From: Pseudomonas sp. Irchel 3H7
Lineage (GTDB): Bacteria; Pseudomonadota; Gammaproteobacteria; Pseudomonadales; Pseudomonadaceae
Reading direction: 5' to 3'
DNA length: 64,000 nt
Assembly: GCF_900187605.1 (NCBI RefSeq)
Contig: NZ_FYEA01000009.1
Location: 1-64,000 of the forward strand
Shown here in pieces: positions 17,088 through 24,353 of the stretch (position 1 is the first letter of the stretch; the number at the start of each line of letters is the position of its first letter). The translations under genes were made by a program, and so were the position numbers. The notes under the pieces were generated by a model. The model was not told the origin of the DNA, ran no database searches, and saw only the letters and a program-made list of their open reading frames with translations.

Positions 17088-18767
17088 TTACCGCTCGTGA
17101 ACGTAAGTGCCCGGCGATGCTTCACCCGCCGGATACGCCTTGTTGCCCAGTTTCAGCGGGGCCTTTTTCAGGTTGCCCGAGCGCTCGGCCTGCCACGCCT
17201 GCCAGTACAGCCACCAGGAATCGGTGTGCTTGGTCGAGTTCTCTTGCCACTCATCGGCATTGGCCGCCATTTCTTCGCCAGTCATGTAACGCGATTTCGG
17301 GTTGCCTGGCGGGTTCAGAATGCTCTGGATATGCCCGCTGCTCGACAACACGAACTCGACCTTGCCACCAAACAACTGCGCCGACTTGTAGCAGGACTTC
17401 CACGGTGTGATGTGGTCGTTGGTGCCGGCCAGCGAGAAGATGTCAGCGGTGACCTGCTTGAGGTCGATCGGCGTGCCGCACACTTCCAGTGCATTCGGGC
17501 GAATCAGTGGATTGTTTTTGAACATCTCGATCAGGTCGCCATGGAATGCGGCGGGCAACCGTGTGGTGTCGTTGTTCCAGAACAGGATGTCGAACACCGG
17601 CGGCTCGTTGCCGAGCAGGTAGTTGTTGACCCAATAGTTCCAGATCAGGTCGTTGGGACGCATCCACGCGAAGACCTTGGCCATGTCTTTGCCTTCGAGC
17701 ACGCCGGCCTGGTACGAGTGGCGCTTGGCGGTCTCCAGGGTCTGCTCGTCGACGAACAGGGCGACGTCGCTGTCCAGTGTCGTGTCGAGCACGCTGACCA
17801 GCAGCGTGAGGGCATTGACCTTCTTCTCGCCGATCGCCGCGTAGTGGCCGAGCAGGGCGGTGCAGGTGATGCCGCCGGAGCAGGCGCCGAGCATGTTTAC
17901 GTCTTTGCTGCCGGTGATCGCGGTGACCACGTCGACCGCTTCTTTCAGCGCATCGATATACGTCGAGAGGCCCCACTCGCGCTGCGCCTTGGTCGGGTTG
18001 CGCCAGCTGACGATAAACGTCTGCACGTTATTGCGCAGGCAGAAGCGCGCCAGACTCTTGTCCGGGCTCAAATCGAATACGTAGAACTTGTTGATCTGTG
18101 GCGGCACCACCAGCAGTGGACGCTCGTGGACCTGCTCGGTGATCGGCTTGTACTGGATCAGCTCCAGCACGTCGTTGCGAAACACCACCGCGCCTTCGGT
18201 GACGCCGAGGCTCTTGCCGACCTCGAACGCGCCCATGTTGACCTGGCTCGGCATGCCGCCGTTGTGGACCAGATCCTTGGCCAGATGCGAGAGGCCATCG
18301 AGCAGGCTCTTGCCACCGGTTTCGAAGAAGCGTTTGACGGCGGCCGGGTTGGCCGCGGTGTTGGTCGGGGCCATGGCTTCGGTCATCAGATTGATGACGA
18401 AGTGGCCGCGGGCGATGTCTTTGGGTGACAGGCTGCTGTCATCGATCCAGGCATGGAGTTCCTTGCGCCACGCCAGGTAAGTTTGCAGATAACGTTTGTA
18501 GAGCGGGTTCTGGCTCCACGCAGGATCGGCGAAGCGACGGTCATCGCCAGCCGGTTGCAGTTCGGATTTACCAAACAGCACGTTCTTCAGTTCGAGGCCG
18601 AAATGGGTAACGTGCCTGACGCTATGGATCGGTTGTCTGATGGCCTGTTTCAGCACCATACGAGCAGAGGCCAGCAGATCCTTTCCGCGTAGCCCAACGA
18701 CGGGATTAAGCCCCAGGGTGTTTTCCGAGGCTTGGTACTTCAGGTCATCGTTATTCTTGTTACTCAT
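17088..18767 (-). CDS. phaC: Class II poly(3-hydroxyalkanoate) synthase PhaC1
   Basis: The 559-residue synthase is the main mcl-PHA polymerase. The catalytic Cys lies in MLGACSGG at position 296, the same number as in P. aeruginosa PhaC1, with GTNDHITPW (Asp region) and SSGHIQSILNPPGN (His region). It is first in the phaC1ZC2D operon. A -24/-12 element is found 46 bp upstream, and a short leader follows. Confidence 0.95.
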   Translation of the reverse strand: MSNKNNDDLKYQASENTLGLNPVVGLRGKDLLASARMVLKQAIRQPIHSVRHVTHFGLELKNVLFGKSELQPAGDDRRFADPAWSQNPLYKRYLQTYLAWRKELHAWIDDSSLSPKDIARGHFVINLMTEAMAPTNTAANPAAVKRFFETGGKSLLDGLSHLAKDLVHNGGMPSQVNMGAFEVGKSLGVTEGAVVFRNDVLELIQYKPITEQVHERPLLVVPPQINKFYVFDLSPDKSLARFCLRNNVQTFIVSWRNPTKAQREWGLSTYIDALKEAVDVVTAITGSKDVNMLGACSGGITCTALLGHYAAIGEKKVNALTLLVSVLDTTLDSDVALFVDEQTLETAKRHSYQAGVLEGKDMAKVFAWMRPNDLIWNYWVNNYLLGNEPPVFDILFWNNDTTRLPAAFHGDLIEMFKNNPLIRPNALEVCGTPIDLKQVTADIFSLAGTNDHITPWKSCYKSAQLFGGKVEFVLSSSGHIQSILNPPGNPKSRYMTGEEMAANADEWQENSTKHTDSWWLYWQAWQAERSGNLKKAPLKLGNKAYPAGEASPGTYVHER

Positions 18768-18812
18768 CTACGACGCTCCATTGTCCTGAGACGAGTACCC
18801 GGTTTTCTGCTG

Positions 18813-18828
18813 TGCAGTTCCACAGCCA
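18813..18828 (-). promoter_or_regulatory. Candidate sigma54 (-24/-12) promoter of phaC1
   Basis: Read on the minus strand the site is TGGCTGTGGAACTGCA. It keeps the GG and GC dinucleotides at the required spacing (TGGC, then TGCA with GG and GC 12 bases apart start to start). It would start a transcript about 35 nt before the phaC1 ATG. A sigma54-type site ahead of phaC1 has been described in P. aeruginosa. The rest of the 258-bp gap up to 19025 shows no other clear signal. Confidence 0.5.
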
Positions 18829-19025
18829 ATGCCAGGTACTACTGCTCGGGTGACCGTTAATTCTGCATAGCTGCTTTACAGTCGTAGAGCACTGCAGGGA
18901 ACTTGCCAGCTCCATTGGTTACCCGAGTTTAATTTTTTTCGCAAGCGGGCCGATCCTCGGCCACACAGCAGAGCATTCAAACAGATGAATTTAGAAAATG
19001 CCCTCTAATGAGCGCAAGGCACGAG

Positions 19026-19403
19026 CTAGAGCATCAGTTTGACGACTGACTCGTTCGGATCGCGGGTCTTGCCCGCCGCTTTGAGCTCGGCCAGATAATC
19101 GGCCCAGAGTGCGTCATGACGTCGCCCCAGCTCGTAGAGATAATCCCAGGTGAACAAGCCGCTGTCGTGACCGTCGTCGAAGGTCAGTTTCAGTGCGTAG
19201 TGACCGGCCGGTTCCAGTTTGCTCAGGCCGACGTTGAGCTTGCCGAATTGCAGGATCGGTTTGCCGTGGCCCTGGACCTCGGCGGAGGGGGAATGCACGC
19301 GCAGGAATTCGGCGGGCAGGGTGTATTCCTCGCCGGACGCGTAGGTGAGCGTCAGGGTTTTCGAGGCTTTGTGCAGTTTGATGTCGGTAGGGATAGTAGT
19401 CAT
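19026..19403 (-). CDS. DUF971 domain protein (gamma-butyrobetaine hydroxylase-like N-terminal domain)
   Basis: The 125-residue protein is a single DUF971 domain: it starts with a short basic strand, then the LPAEFLRVHSPSAEVQG core and the FDDGHDSGLFTWDYLYELG segment typical of the family. The same fold precedes the catalytic domain of butyrobetaine hydroxylase, but here it stands alone. Small DUF971 proteins elsewhere have been linked to iron-sulfur cluster handling; no function can be assigned from this sequence. It lies between the pha operon and hslVU, a conserved Pseudomonas location. Confidence 0.8.
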   Translation of the reverse strand: MTTIPTDIKLHKASKTLTLTYASGEEYTLPAEFLRVHSPSAEVQGHGKPILQFGKLNVGLSKLEPAGHYALKLTFDDGHDSGLFTWDYLYELGRRHDALWADYLAELKAAGKTRDPNESVVKLML

Positions 19404-19430
19404 TGCAGGTCATCCGACTAGAGGAACACC

Positions 19431-19519
19431 CTGTAGGAGCTGCCGAAGGCTGCGATCTTTTGATCTTGTCTTTTAAAAATCAAAGATCAAAAGATCGCAG
19501 CCTTCGGCAGCTCCTACAG
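19431..19519. repeat. REP inverted pair, family 2
   Basis: CTGTAGGAGCTGCCGAAGG and its complement face each other with an AT-rich centre (GATCAAAAGATC type), between hslU and the DUF971 gene, ending 10 bp from the hslU stop codon. Confidence 0.85.
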
Positions 19520-19529
19520 GGACGGTGAC

Positions 19530-20867
19530 CTACAGGATATAACGGGACAGGTCTTCGTTCTGCGCCAATTCGCCGAGGTGGCTGTTGACGTATTCGGCGT
19601 CGATCAGAATCGGCTTCTCATCGTGGGTGCTGGCCAGATCGCCGGCGCTGAACGACACCTCTTCAAGCAGACGCTCAAGCAGTGTGTGCAGACGACGGGC
19701 ACCGATGTTCTCGGTCTTCTCGTTGACCTGCCAGGCGATCTCCGCCAGACGCTTGATGCCTTCGGGCTCGAACTGAATGTTCAGGCCTTCGGTTTTCAGC
19801 AGTGCGCAATATTGCTCGGTGAGCGAGGCATGCGGTTCGCTGAGGATACGTTCGAAGTCCGACGGGCTCAGGGCCTTGAGTTCGACGCGGATCGGCAGAC
19901 GACCTTGCAGCTCAGGCACCAGATCGCTCGGCTTGCTCAGGTGGAAAGCACCGGAAGCGATGAACAGGATGTGGTCGGTTTTGACCATGCCCAGTTTGGT
20001 GTTGACGGTGCAGCCTTCGATCAGCGGCAGCAGGTCGCGCTGTACGCCTTCACGGGACACATCGGCGCCGCCAACGTTGCCACGCTTGGCGACTTTGTCG
20101 ATCTCGTCGATGAACACGATACCGTGCTGTTCAACCGCTTCCAGCGCTTTGGCCTTCAGTTCTTCTTCATTGACCAGACGCCCGGCTTCTTCGTCGCGCA
20201 CCAGCTTCAGCGCTTCTTTGACCTTGAGCTTGCGCGCTTTCTTTTTGCCCTTGCCCATGTTGGCAAACAAGGACTGCAACTGGTTGGTCATCTCTTCCAT
20301 GCCTGGCGGCGTGGCGATCTCGATGCCGGCCACTTCGGCGACTTCGATTTCGATTTCCTTGTCATCCAACTGACCTTCGCGCAGACGCTTGCGGAACAGC
20401 TGACGGGTGTTGGAATCGCTGCTTGGGGTTTCTTCATTGCTGAAGCCCATGCGTGCCGGCGGCAGCAGTGCGTCGAGGATACGATCCTCGGCAGCGTCTT
20501 CGGCGCGATGGCGCACGCGGGTCATTTCCTGCTCGCGGAGCATCTTGATCGCGGCGTCGGCCAGATCACGGATGATCGATTCGACGTCACGGCCAACGTA
20601 GCCGACTTCGGTGAACTTGGTCGCTTCGACCTTGATGAACGGCGCGTTGGCCAGTTTCGCCAGACGACGGGCGATCTCGGTTTTACCGACGCCGGTCGGG
20701 CCGATCATCAGGATGTTCTTCGGGGTCACTTCAACACGCAGCTCTTCAGGCAGCTGCATGCGGCGCCAGCGGTTGCGCAGGGCAATCGCGACGGCGCGCT
20801 TGGCATCGTCCTGGCCGATGATGTGGCGGTTGAGTTCGTGGACGATTTCGCGGGGAGTCATGGACAT
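19530..20867 (-). CDS. hslU: ATP-dependent protease ATPase subunit HslU (ClpY)
   Basis: The 445-residue AAA+ unfoldase feeds proteins to HslV. Walker A is GPTGVGKTEIARRLAK, the GYVGRDVE pore loop follows, and an I domain of about 120 residues is inserted before Walker B (GIVFIDEIDKVA). Sensor regions (GRLPIRVEL, TENIGARRLHT) and the LSRYIL C-terminus that docks into HslV are present. It lies 54 bp after hslV in the same operon. Confidence 0.97.
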   Translation of the reverse strand: MSMTPREIVHELNRHIIGQDDAKRAVAIALRNRWRRMQLPEELRVEVTPKNILMIGPTGVGKTEIARRLAKLANAPFIKVEATKFTEVGYVGRDVESIIRDLADAAIKMLREQEMTRVRHRAEDAAEDRILDALLPPARMGFSNEETPSSDSNTRQLFRKRLREGQLDDKEIEIEVAEVAGIEIATPPGMEEMTNQLQSLFANMGKGKKKARKLKVKEALKLVRDEEAGRLVNEEELKAKALEAVEQHGIVFIDEIDKVAKRGNVGGADVSREGVQRDLLPLIEGCTVNTKLGMVKTDHILFIASGAFHLSKPSDLVPELQGRLPIRVELKALSPSDFERILSEPHASLTEQYCALLKTEGLNIQFEPEGIKRLAEIAWQVNEKTENIGARRLHTLLERLLEEVSFSAGDLASTHDEKPILIDAEYVNSHLGELAQNEDLSRYIL

Positions 20868-20921
20868 AATAATTGACGGTCCTCAAGCAGAAACAAGCCG
20901 TGGCACAGGGCCGCGTCAGGC

Positions 20922-21452
20922 TTATTCAGCGAGATCCTGCTCCTCAATGGTCTGAGTGTGGTTGGTGAATACACAGATGTCGCCGGCGATGCCGAGGGCG
21001 GTTTCGACGATTTCACGGGCCGACAGGTCGGTCTTTTTCAGCAGCGCGCTGGCGGCGGCTTGCGCGTAGGCGCCGCCGGAACCCATGGCGATCAGGCCAT
21101 CTTCGGGTTCAACCACGTCACCGTTGCCGGTGATGATCAGCGAAGCGTCTTTGTTGGCCACCGCGAGCATGGCTTCGAGGCGGCTCAGGGAGCGGTCGGT
21201 GCGCCATTCTTTGGCGAGTTCGACAGCGGCGCGTACCAGGTGGCCCTGATGTTTCTCGAGCTGGCCTTCGAAACGTTCGAAGAGGGTAAAGGCGTCAGCG
21301 GTGGCACCGGCAAAACCGGCGATGACCTGGCCGTGGTAAAGGCGACGGACTTTTTTCGCGTTGCCTTTCATCACGGTATTGCCGAGAGAAACCTGGCCGT
21401 CGCCGCCCATGACGACTTTGCCGTGACGGCGGACTGAAACGATGGTGGTCAA
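20922..21452 (-). CDS. hslV: ATP-dependent protease proteolytic subunit HslV (ClpQ)
   Basis: The 176-residue N-terminal nucleophile protease works with HslU. The start is taken as a TTG at 21452, preceded by GGAG with a 9-base gap, because it puts the catalytic threonine directly after the initiator (M-TTIVSVRR); mature HslV must begin with Thr. The GGDGQVSLGNTVMKG motif follows. A longer frame to 21500 would bury the catalytic Thr and is rejected. A heat-shock promoter lies 47 bp upstream. Confidence 0.95.
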   Translation of the reverse strand: MTTIVSVRRHGKVVMGGDGQVSLGNTVMKGNAKKVRRLYHGQVIAGFAGATADAFTLFERFEGQLEKHQGHLVRAAVELAKEWRTDRSLSRLEAMLAVANKDASLIITGNGDVVEPEDGLIAMGSGGAYAQAAASALLKKTDLSAREIVETALGIAGDICVFTNHTQTIEEQDLAE

Positions 21453-21498
21453 GGGAAGAGTCTCCACACAGCGGGGCGAAAGTGCCTTATGCCCATTC

Positions 21499-21526
21499 AT
21501 ATGGGGGTGCTGGAGAGGATTTCAAC
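21499..21526 (-). promoter_or_regulatory. Heat-shock (sigma32) promoter of hslVU
   Basis: On the minus strand, GTTGAAA (21520-21526) is followed after 13 bp by CCCCATAT (21499-21506). Against the sigma32 consensus CTTGAAA/CCCCATnT only the first base differs. The transcript would start about 40 nt before the hslV TTG. Confidence 0.8.
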
Positions 21527-21564
21527 CGTAGCGTAGGAGAGGGGACGAGCGGTGTCTTGTATTT

Positions 21565-21675
21565 GATCGTTCCCACGCTCTGCGTGGGAAAGCAGCCCGG
21601 GACGCTCTGCGTCCCTTCACCGCTGGGACGCGGAGCGTCCCTTGAGGCATTCCCACGCAGAGCGTGGGAATGATC
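21565..21675. repeat. REP-like repeat, family 4
   Basis: GATCGTTCCCACGCTCTGCG and its complement bound the element, with an inner GGGACGCTCTGCGTCCC / GGGACGCGGAGCGTCCC pair. It lies between ftsN and hslV and is related to the repeat at 1264-1355. Confidence 0.8.
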
Positions 21676-21684
21676 GGCCGAGGG

Positions 21685-22401
21685 TCAGCGGCTTTGGCGT
21701 TGTTGTAACAACAGGTTGCTGAAGCCGGCGCCGGCCAGTTGTTTCTGTGCGGTGGTCAGCTGTTCACGGTTGCTGAACGGGCCGACCAACACGCGATACC
21801 AGGTTTCATCTTTCACCGTGCCGGACTCAACCGCTACCGCCTGACCGAGCAGAATGATCTGCGCGCGGACTTTGTCGGCATCGGTTTCCTTGCGGAACGA
21901 ACCGGCCTGCAGGAAGAATTTGGTCACCGGCGCGGCTTTGCTCACCGGTGGCGCGGGCGGTGGGGTAATCCCGGCCAGTGCTGCCTGCGCGCGCGCGGTG
22001 TCGATCTTCGCCGCTTCCGCCGGGGTCACTGGCGTGGTCGGGATGGCCGGCACTTGTGGCGTCGGTAGAGTCTTCTCCGGCACCGCGTCCGGCGGCACGA
22101 TCACTTCCGATTCCGGCAACAGGGTGTAGAAGTCGTACTTCGGCTTCACTGGCTGAGTCGGACTCGGCGGAGTCTTGTTGGCCTCGGCGATCTTCGACGC
22201 TTTCTGCTGTTGCGCCTGTTCGACCTTCTCACGCTTGACCGTGTCGCTACCCTTGCCCGGCTCGAGCTTCATCAGGAACACGATGAACGCGCCGACCGTG
22301 AGGCCGATTGCCATCCACAGCCAGCCCGGAATCGGTTGCTTCGCAGGAGCTTGGTAACGGCTGGCGCCACGCTTGGGTGCAGGTTTTTTCTTGGCAGCCA
22401 A
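21685..22401 (-). CDS. ftsN: Cell division protein FtsN (SPOR domain)
   Basis: The 238-residue bitopic membrane protein has a basic cytoplasmic N-terminus (MAAKKKPAPKRGASRYQ), one membrane helix (about 26-44), a Pro/Ala-rich periplasmic linker and a C-terminal SPOR domain (about 160-235; FLQAGSFRKETDADKVRAQI). SPOR domains bind denuded septal peptidoglycan. The gene between argS and hslV is the FtsN of P. aeruginosa by synteny. It begins one base after argS ends, so the two are coupled. Confidence 0.88.
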   Translation of the reverse strand: MAAKKKPAPKRGASRYQAPAKQPIPGWLWMAIGLTVGAFIVFLMKLEPGKGSDTVKREKVEQAQQQKASKIAEANKTPPSPTQPVKPKYDFYTLLPESEVIVPPDAVPEKTLPTPQVPAIPTTPVTPAEAAKIDTARAQAALAGITPPPAPPVSKAAPVTKFFLQAGSFRKETDADKVRAQIILLGQAVAVESGTVKDETWYRVLVGPFSNREQLTTAQKQLAGAGFSNLLLQQRQSR

Positions 22402-22402
22402 C

Positions 22403-24139
22403 TTACATACGCTCCAGAGTTTCCAGACCCAGCAGCTCCAGGCCTTGCTTGAGGGTGCGACCGGTCAGCGCGGCCAGACGCAGACGGCTCTGCATCTGGG
22501 CCGGGGTTTCGGCGGCGAGGATCGGGCAGTTCTCGTAGAAGCTGGAGAACAGACCGGCAACGTCGTACAGATAAGTGCAGAGAATGTGCGGCGTGCCTTT
22601 CTCGGACACGTTGTTCAGCACTTCGCCGAACTGCGCCAGTTTCGCCGCCAGCTCTTGCTCATGTGCGGCTTCCAGCACGATCTGGCCATCGACTTCGCTG
22701 AAGTCCTTGCCCAGTTTGCGGAACACACCGGCGACGCGGGTGTAGGCATAGAGCAGATACGGCGCGGTGTTGCCTTCGAAGTTGAGCATCAGGTCGAAGT
22801 TGAAGCTGTAGTCGCTGGTGCGGTGCTTCGACAGGTCGGCGTACTTCACCGCGCCGATGCCGACGACTTTGGCGATGTTGCGCAGTTCGTCTTCGGCCAG
22901 CTCCGGGTTCTTCTCCTTCACCAGGCTGTAGGCACGTTCCTGTGCTTCGGTCAGCAGGTCGATCAGCTTCACGGTGCCGCCGTCACGGGTCTTGAACGGA
23001 CGGCCATCGGCGCCATTCATGGTGCCGAAGCCCATGTGTTCCATTTCCATCGGATGGGTGACGAAACCGGCCTTGCGCGCCACGGCGAACACTTGCTGGA
23101 AGTGCAGGGCCTGACGCTGGTCGACGAAGTACAGCGCGCGATCGGCTTTCAGCTTGCCGCTGCGGTAGCGCACGGCTGCCAGGTCAGTGGTGGCATAGAG
23201 GTAGCCGCCGTCAGCCTTGACGATGATCACCGGCAGCGGGTCGCCGTCGGCGTTCTTGAACTCGTCGAGGAACACGCACTGGGCGCCGTTGCTCTCGACC
23301 AGCATGCCAGCGGCTTTCAGGTCGTTGACCACGTTGATCAGGTCGTCGTTATAGGCACTTTCGCCCATCACGTCGGCCATGGTCAGTTTGACGTTGAGCA
23401 GTTCGTAGATCTTCTGGCAGTGCGACAGCGAGATGTCCTTGAACTTGGTCCACAGGGCCAGGCACTCGGCGTCGCCGGCCTGCAACTTGACCACCAGACC
23501 ACGGGCGCGGTCGGCGAATTCTGCGGACTCGTCGAAACGTTGTTTGGCGGCGCGGTAGAAGTTTTCCAGGTCAGACAGCTCGTCGCTGGTGATCGGGTTT
23601 TCCTGCAGATACGCCATCAGCATGCCGAACTGGGTGCCCCAGTCACCAACGTGGTTCTGACGGATCACTTCGTCGCCGAGGAATTCGAGGACGCGGGCCA
23701 CGCCGTCGCCAATGATGGTCGAACGCAAATGGCCGACGTGCATCTCTTTGGCCAGGTTCGGTGCCGACAGGTCGACTACAGTGCGCTGCGCCGGGCCAGC
23801 CTTGCGCACGCCAACATGGGCATCAGCCAAGGCAGCGTCGAGACGCGAGGCCAGCGCCTGAGTGTTCTGGAAGAAATTGATGAAGCCCGGGCCGGCGATT
23901 TCGGCCTTGGTGACGTTCTCGTCAGCCGGCAGTGCGGCGATGATTTTTTCCGCCAGATCGCGCGGCTTCATGCCCGCAGGCTTGGCCAGCATCATCGCGA
24001 TGTTGCTGGCGAAGTCGCCGTGGGTCTTGTCGCGGGCGTTCTCCACCTGGATCGCCGGCGACAGGCCTTCAGGCAACACACCTTCGTTGACGAGTTGGGT
24101 GAGGGCTTGTTGGATCAGCTGGCGAATGGTGTCTTTCAT
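22403..24139 (-). CDS. argS: Arginyl-tRNA synthetase
   Basis: The 578-residue class I synthetase charges tRNA-Arg. The HIGH-type motif is HVGHLRSTIIGD; the region normally holding KMSKS reads GRPFKTRDGGTVKL, as is usual for this type of ArgRS. The C-terminal anticodon domain ends GLELLGLETLERM. The ATG at 24139 gives the usual MKDTIRQLI start; thirty more in-frame codons upstream look non-coding. Confidence 0.97.
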   Translation of the reverse strand: MKDTIRQLIQQALTQLVNEGVLPEGLSPAIQVENARDKTHGDFASNIAMMLAKPAGMKPRDLAEKIIAALPADENVTKAEIAGPGFINFFQNTQALASRLDAALADAHVGVRKAGPAQRTVVDLSAPNLAKEMHVGHLRSTIIGDGVARVLEFLGDEVIRQNHVGDWGTQFGMLMAYLQENPITSDELSDLENFYRAAKQRFDESAEFADRARGLVVKLQAGDAECLALWTKFKDISLSHCQKIYELLNVKLTMADVMGESAYNDDLINVVNDLKAAGMLVESNGAQCVFLDEFKNADGDPLPVIIVKADGGYLYATTDLAAVRYRSGKLKADRALYFVDQRQALHFQQVFAVARKAGFVTHPMEMEHMGFGTMNGADGRPFKTRDGGTVKLIDLLTEAQERAYSLVKEKNPELAEDELRNIAKVVGIGAVKYADLSKHRTSDYSFNFDLMLNFEGNTAPYLLYAYTRVAGVFRKLGKDFSEVDGQIVLEAAHEQELAAKLAQFGEVLNNVSEKGTPHILCTYLYDVAGLFSSFYENCPILAAETPAQMQSRLRLAALTGRTLKQGLELLGLETLERM

Positions 24140-24266
24140 GGTCTTCTCTTTCGACCGCAAGCGCGGCGGGCGCATCGATGCGCGGGTGGAAAAACTGGGC
24201 ATTATCCGTTGCGAAGACGGGCTTGCCAACCTTAGCAGGCAGCTTATGGATATGTGGTGACATTCA

Positions 24267-24352
24267 GATCAAAAGATCGCAGCCTGCGGCAGCTCCTACA
24301 CGGCGATAGGCATTTTCCTGTAGGAGCTGCCGAAGGCTGCGATCTTTTGATC
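24267..24352. repeat. REP inverted pair, family 2
   Basis: GATCAAAAGATCGCAGCC and its complement face each other between argS and the priA stop codon, ending 2 bp before the priA stop. Confidence 0.85.
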
Positions 24353-24353
24353 T

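Noticed and set aside
22373..24235. A 620-codon + strand frame across argS
   Set aside because: It is antisense to arginyl-tRNA synthetase and shows the same biased composition.
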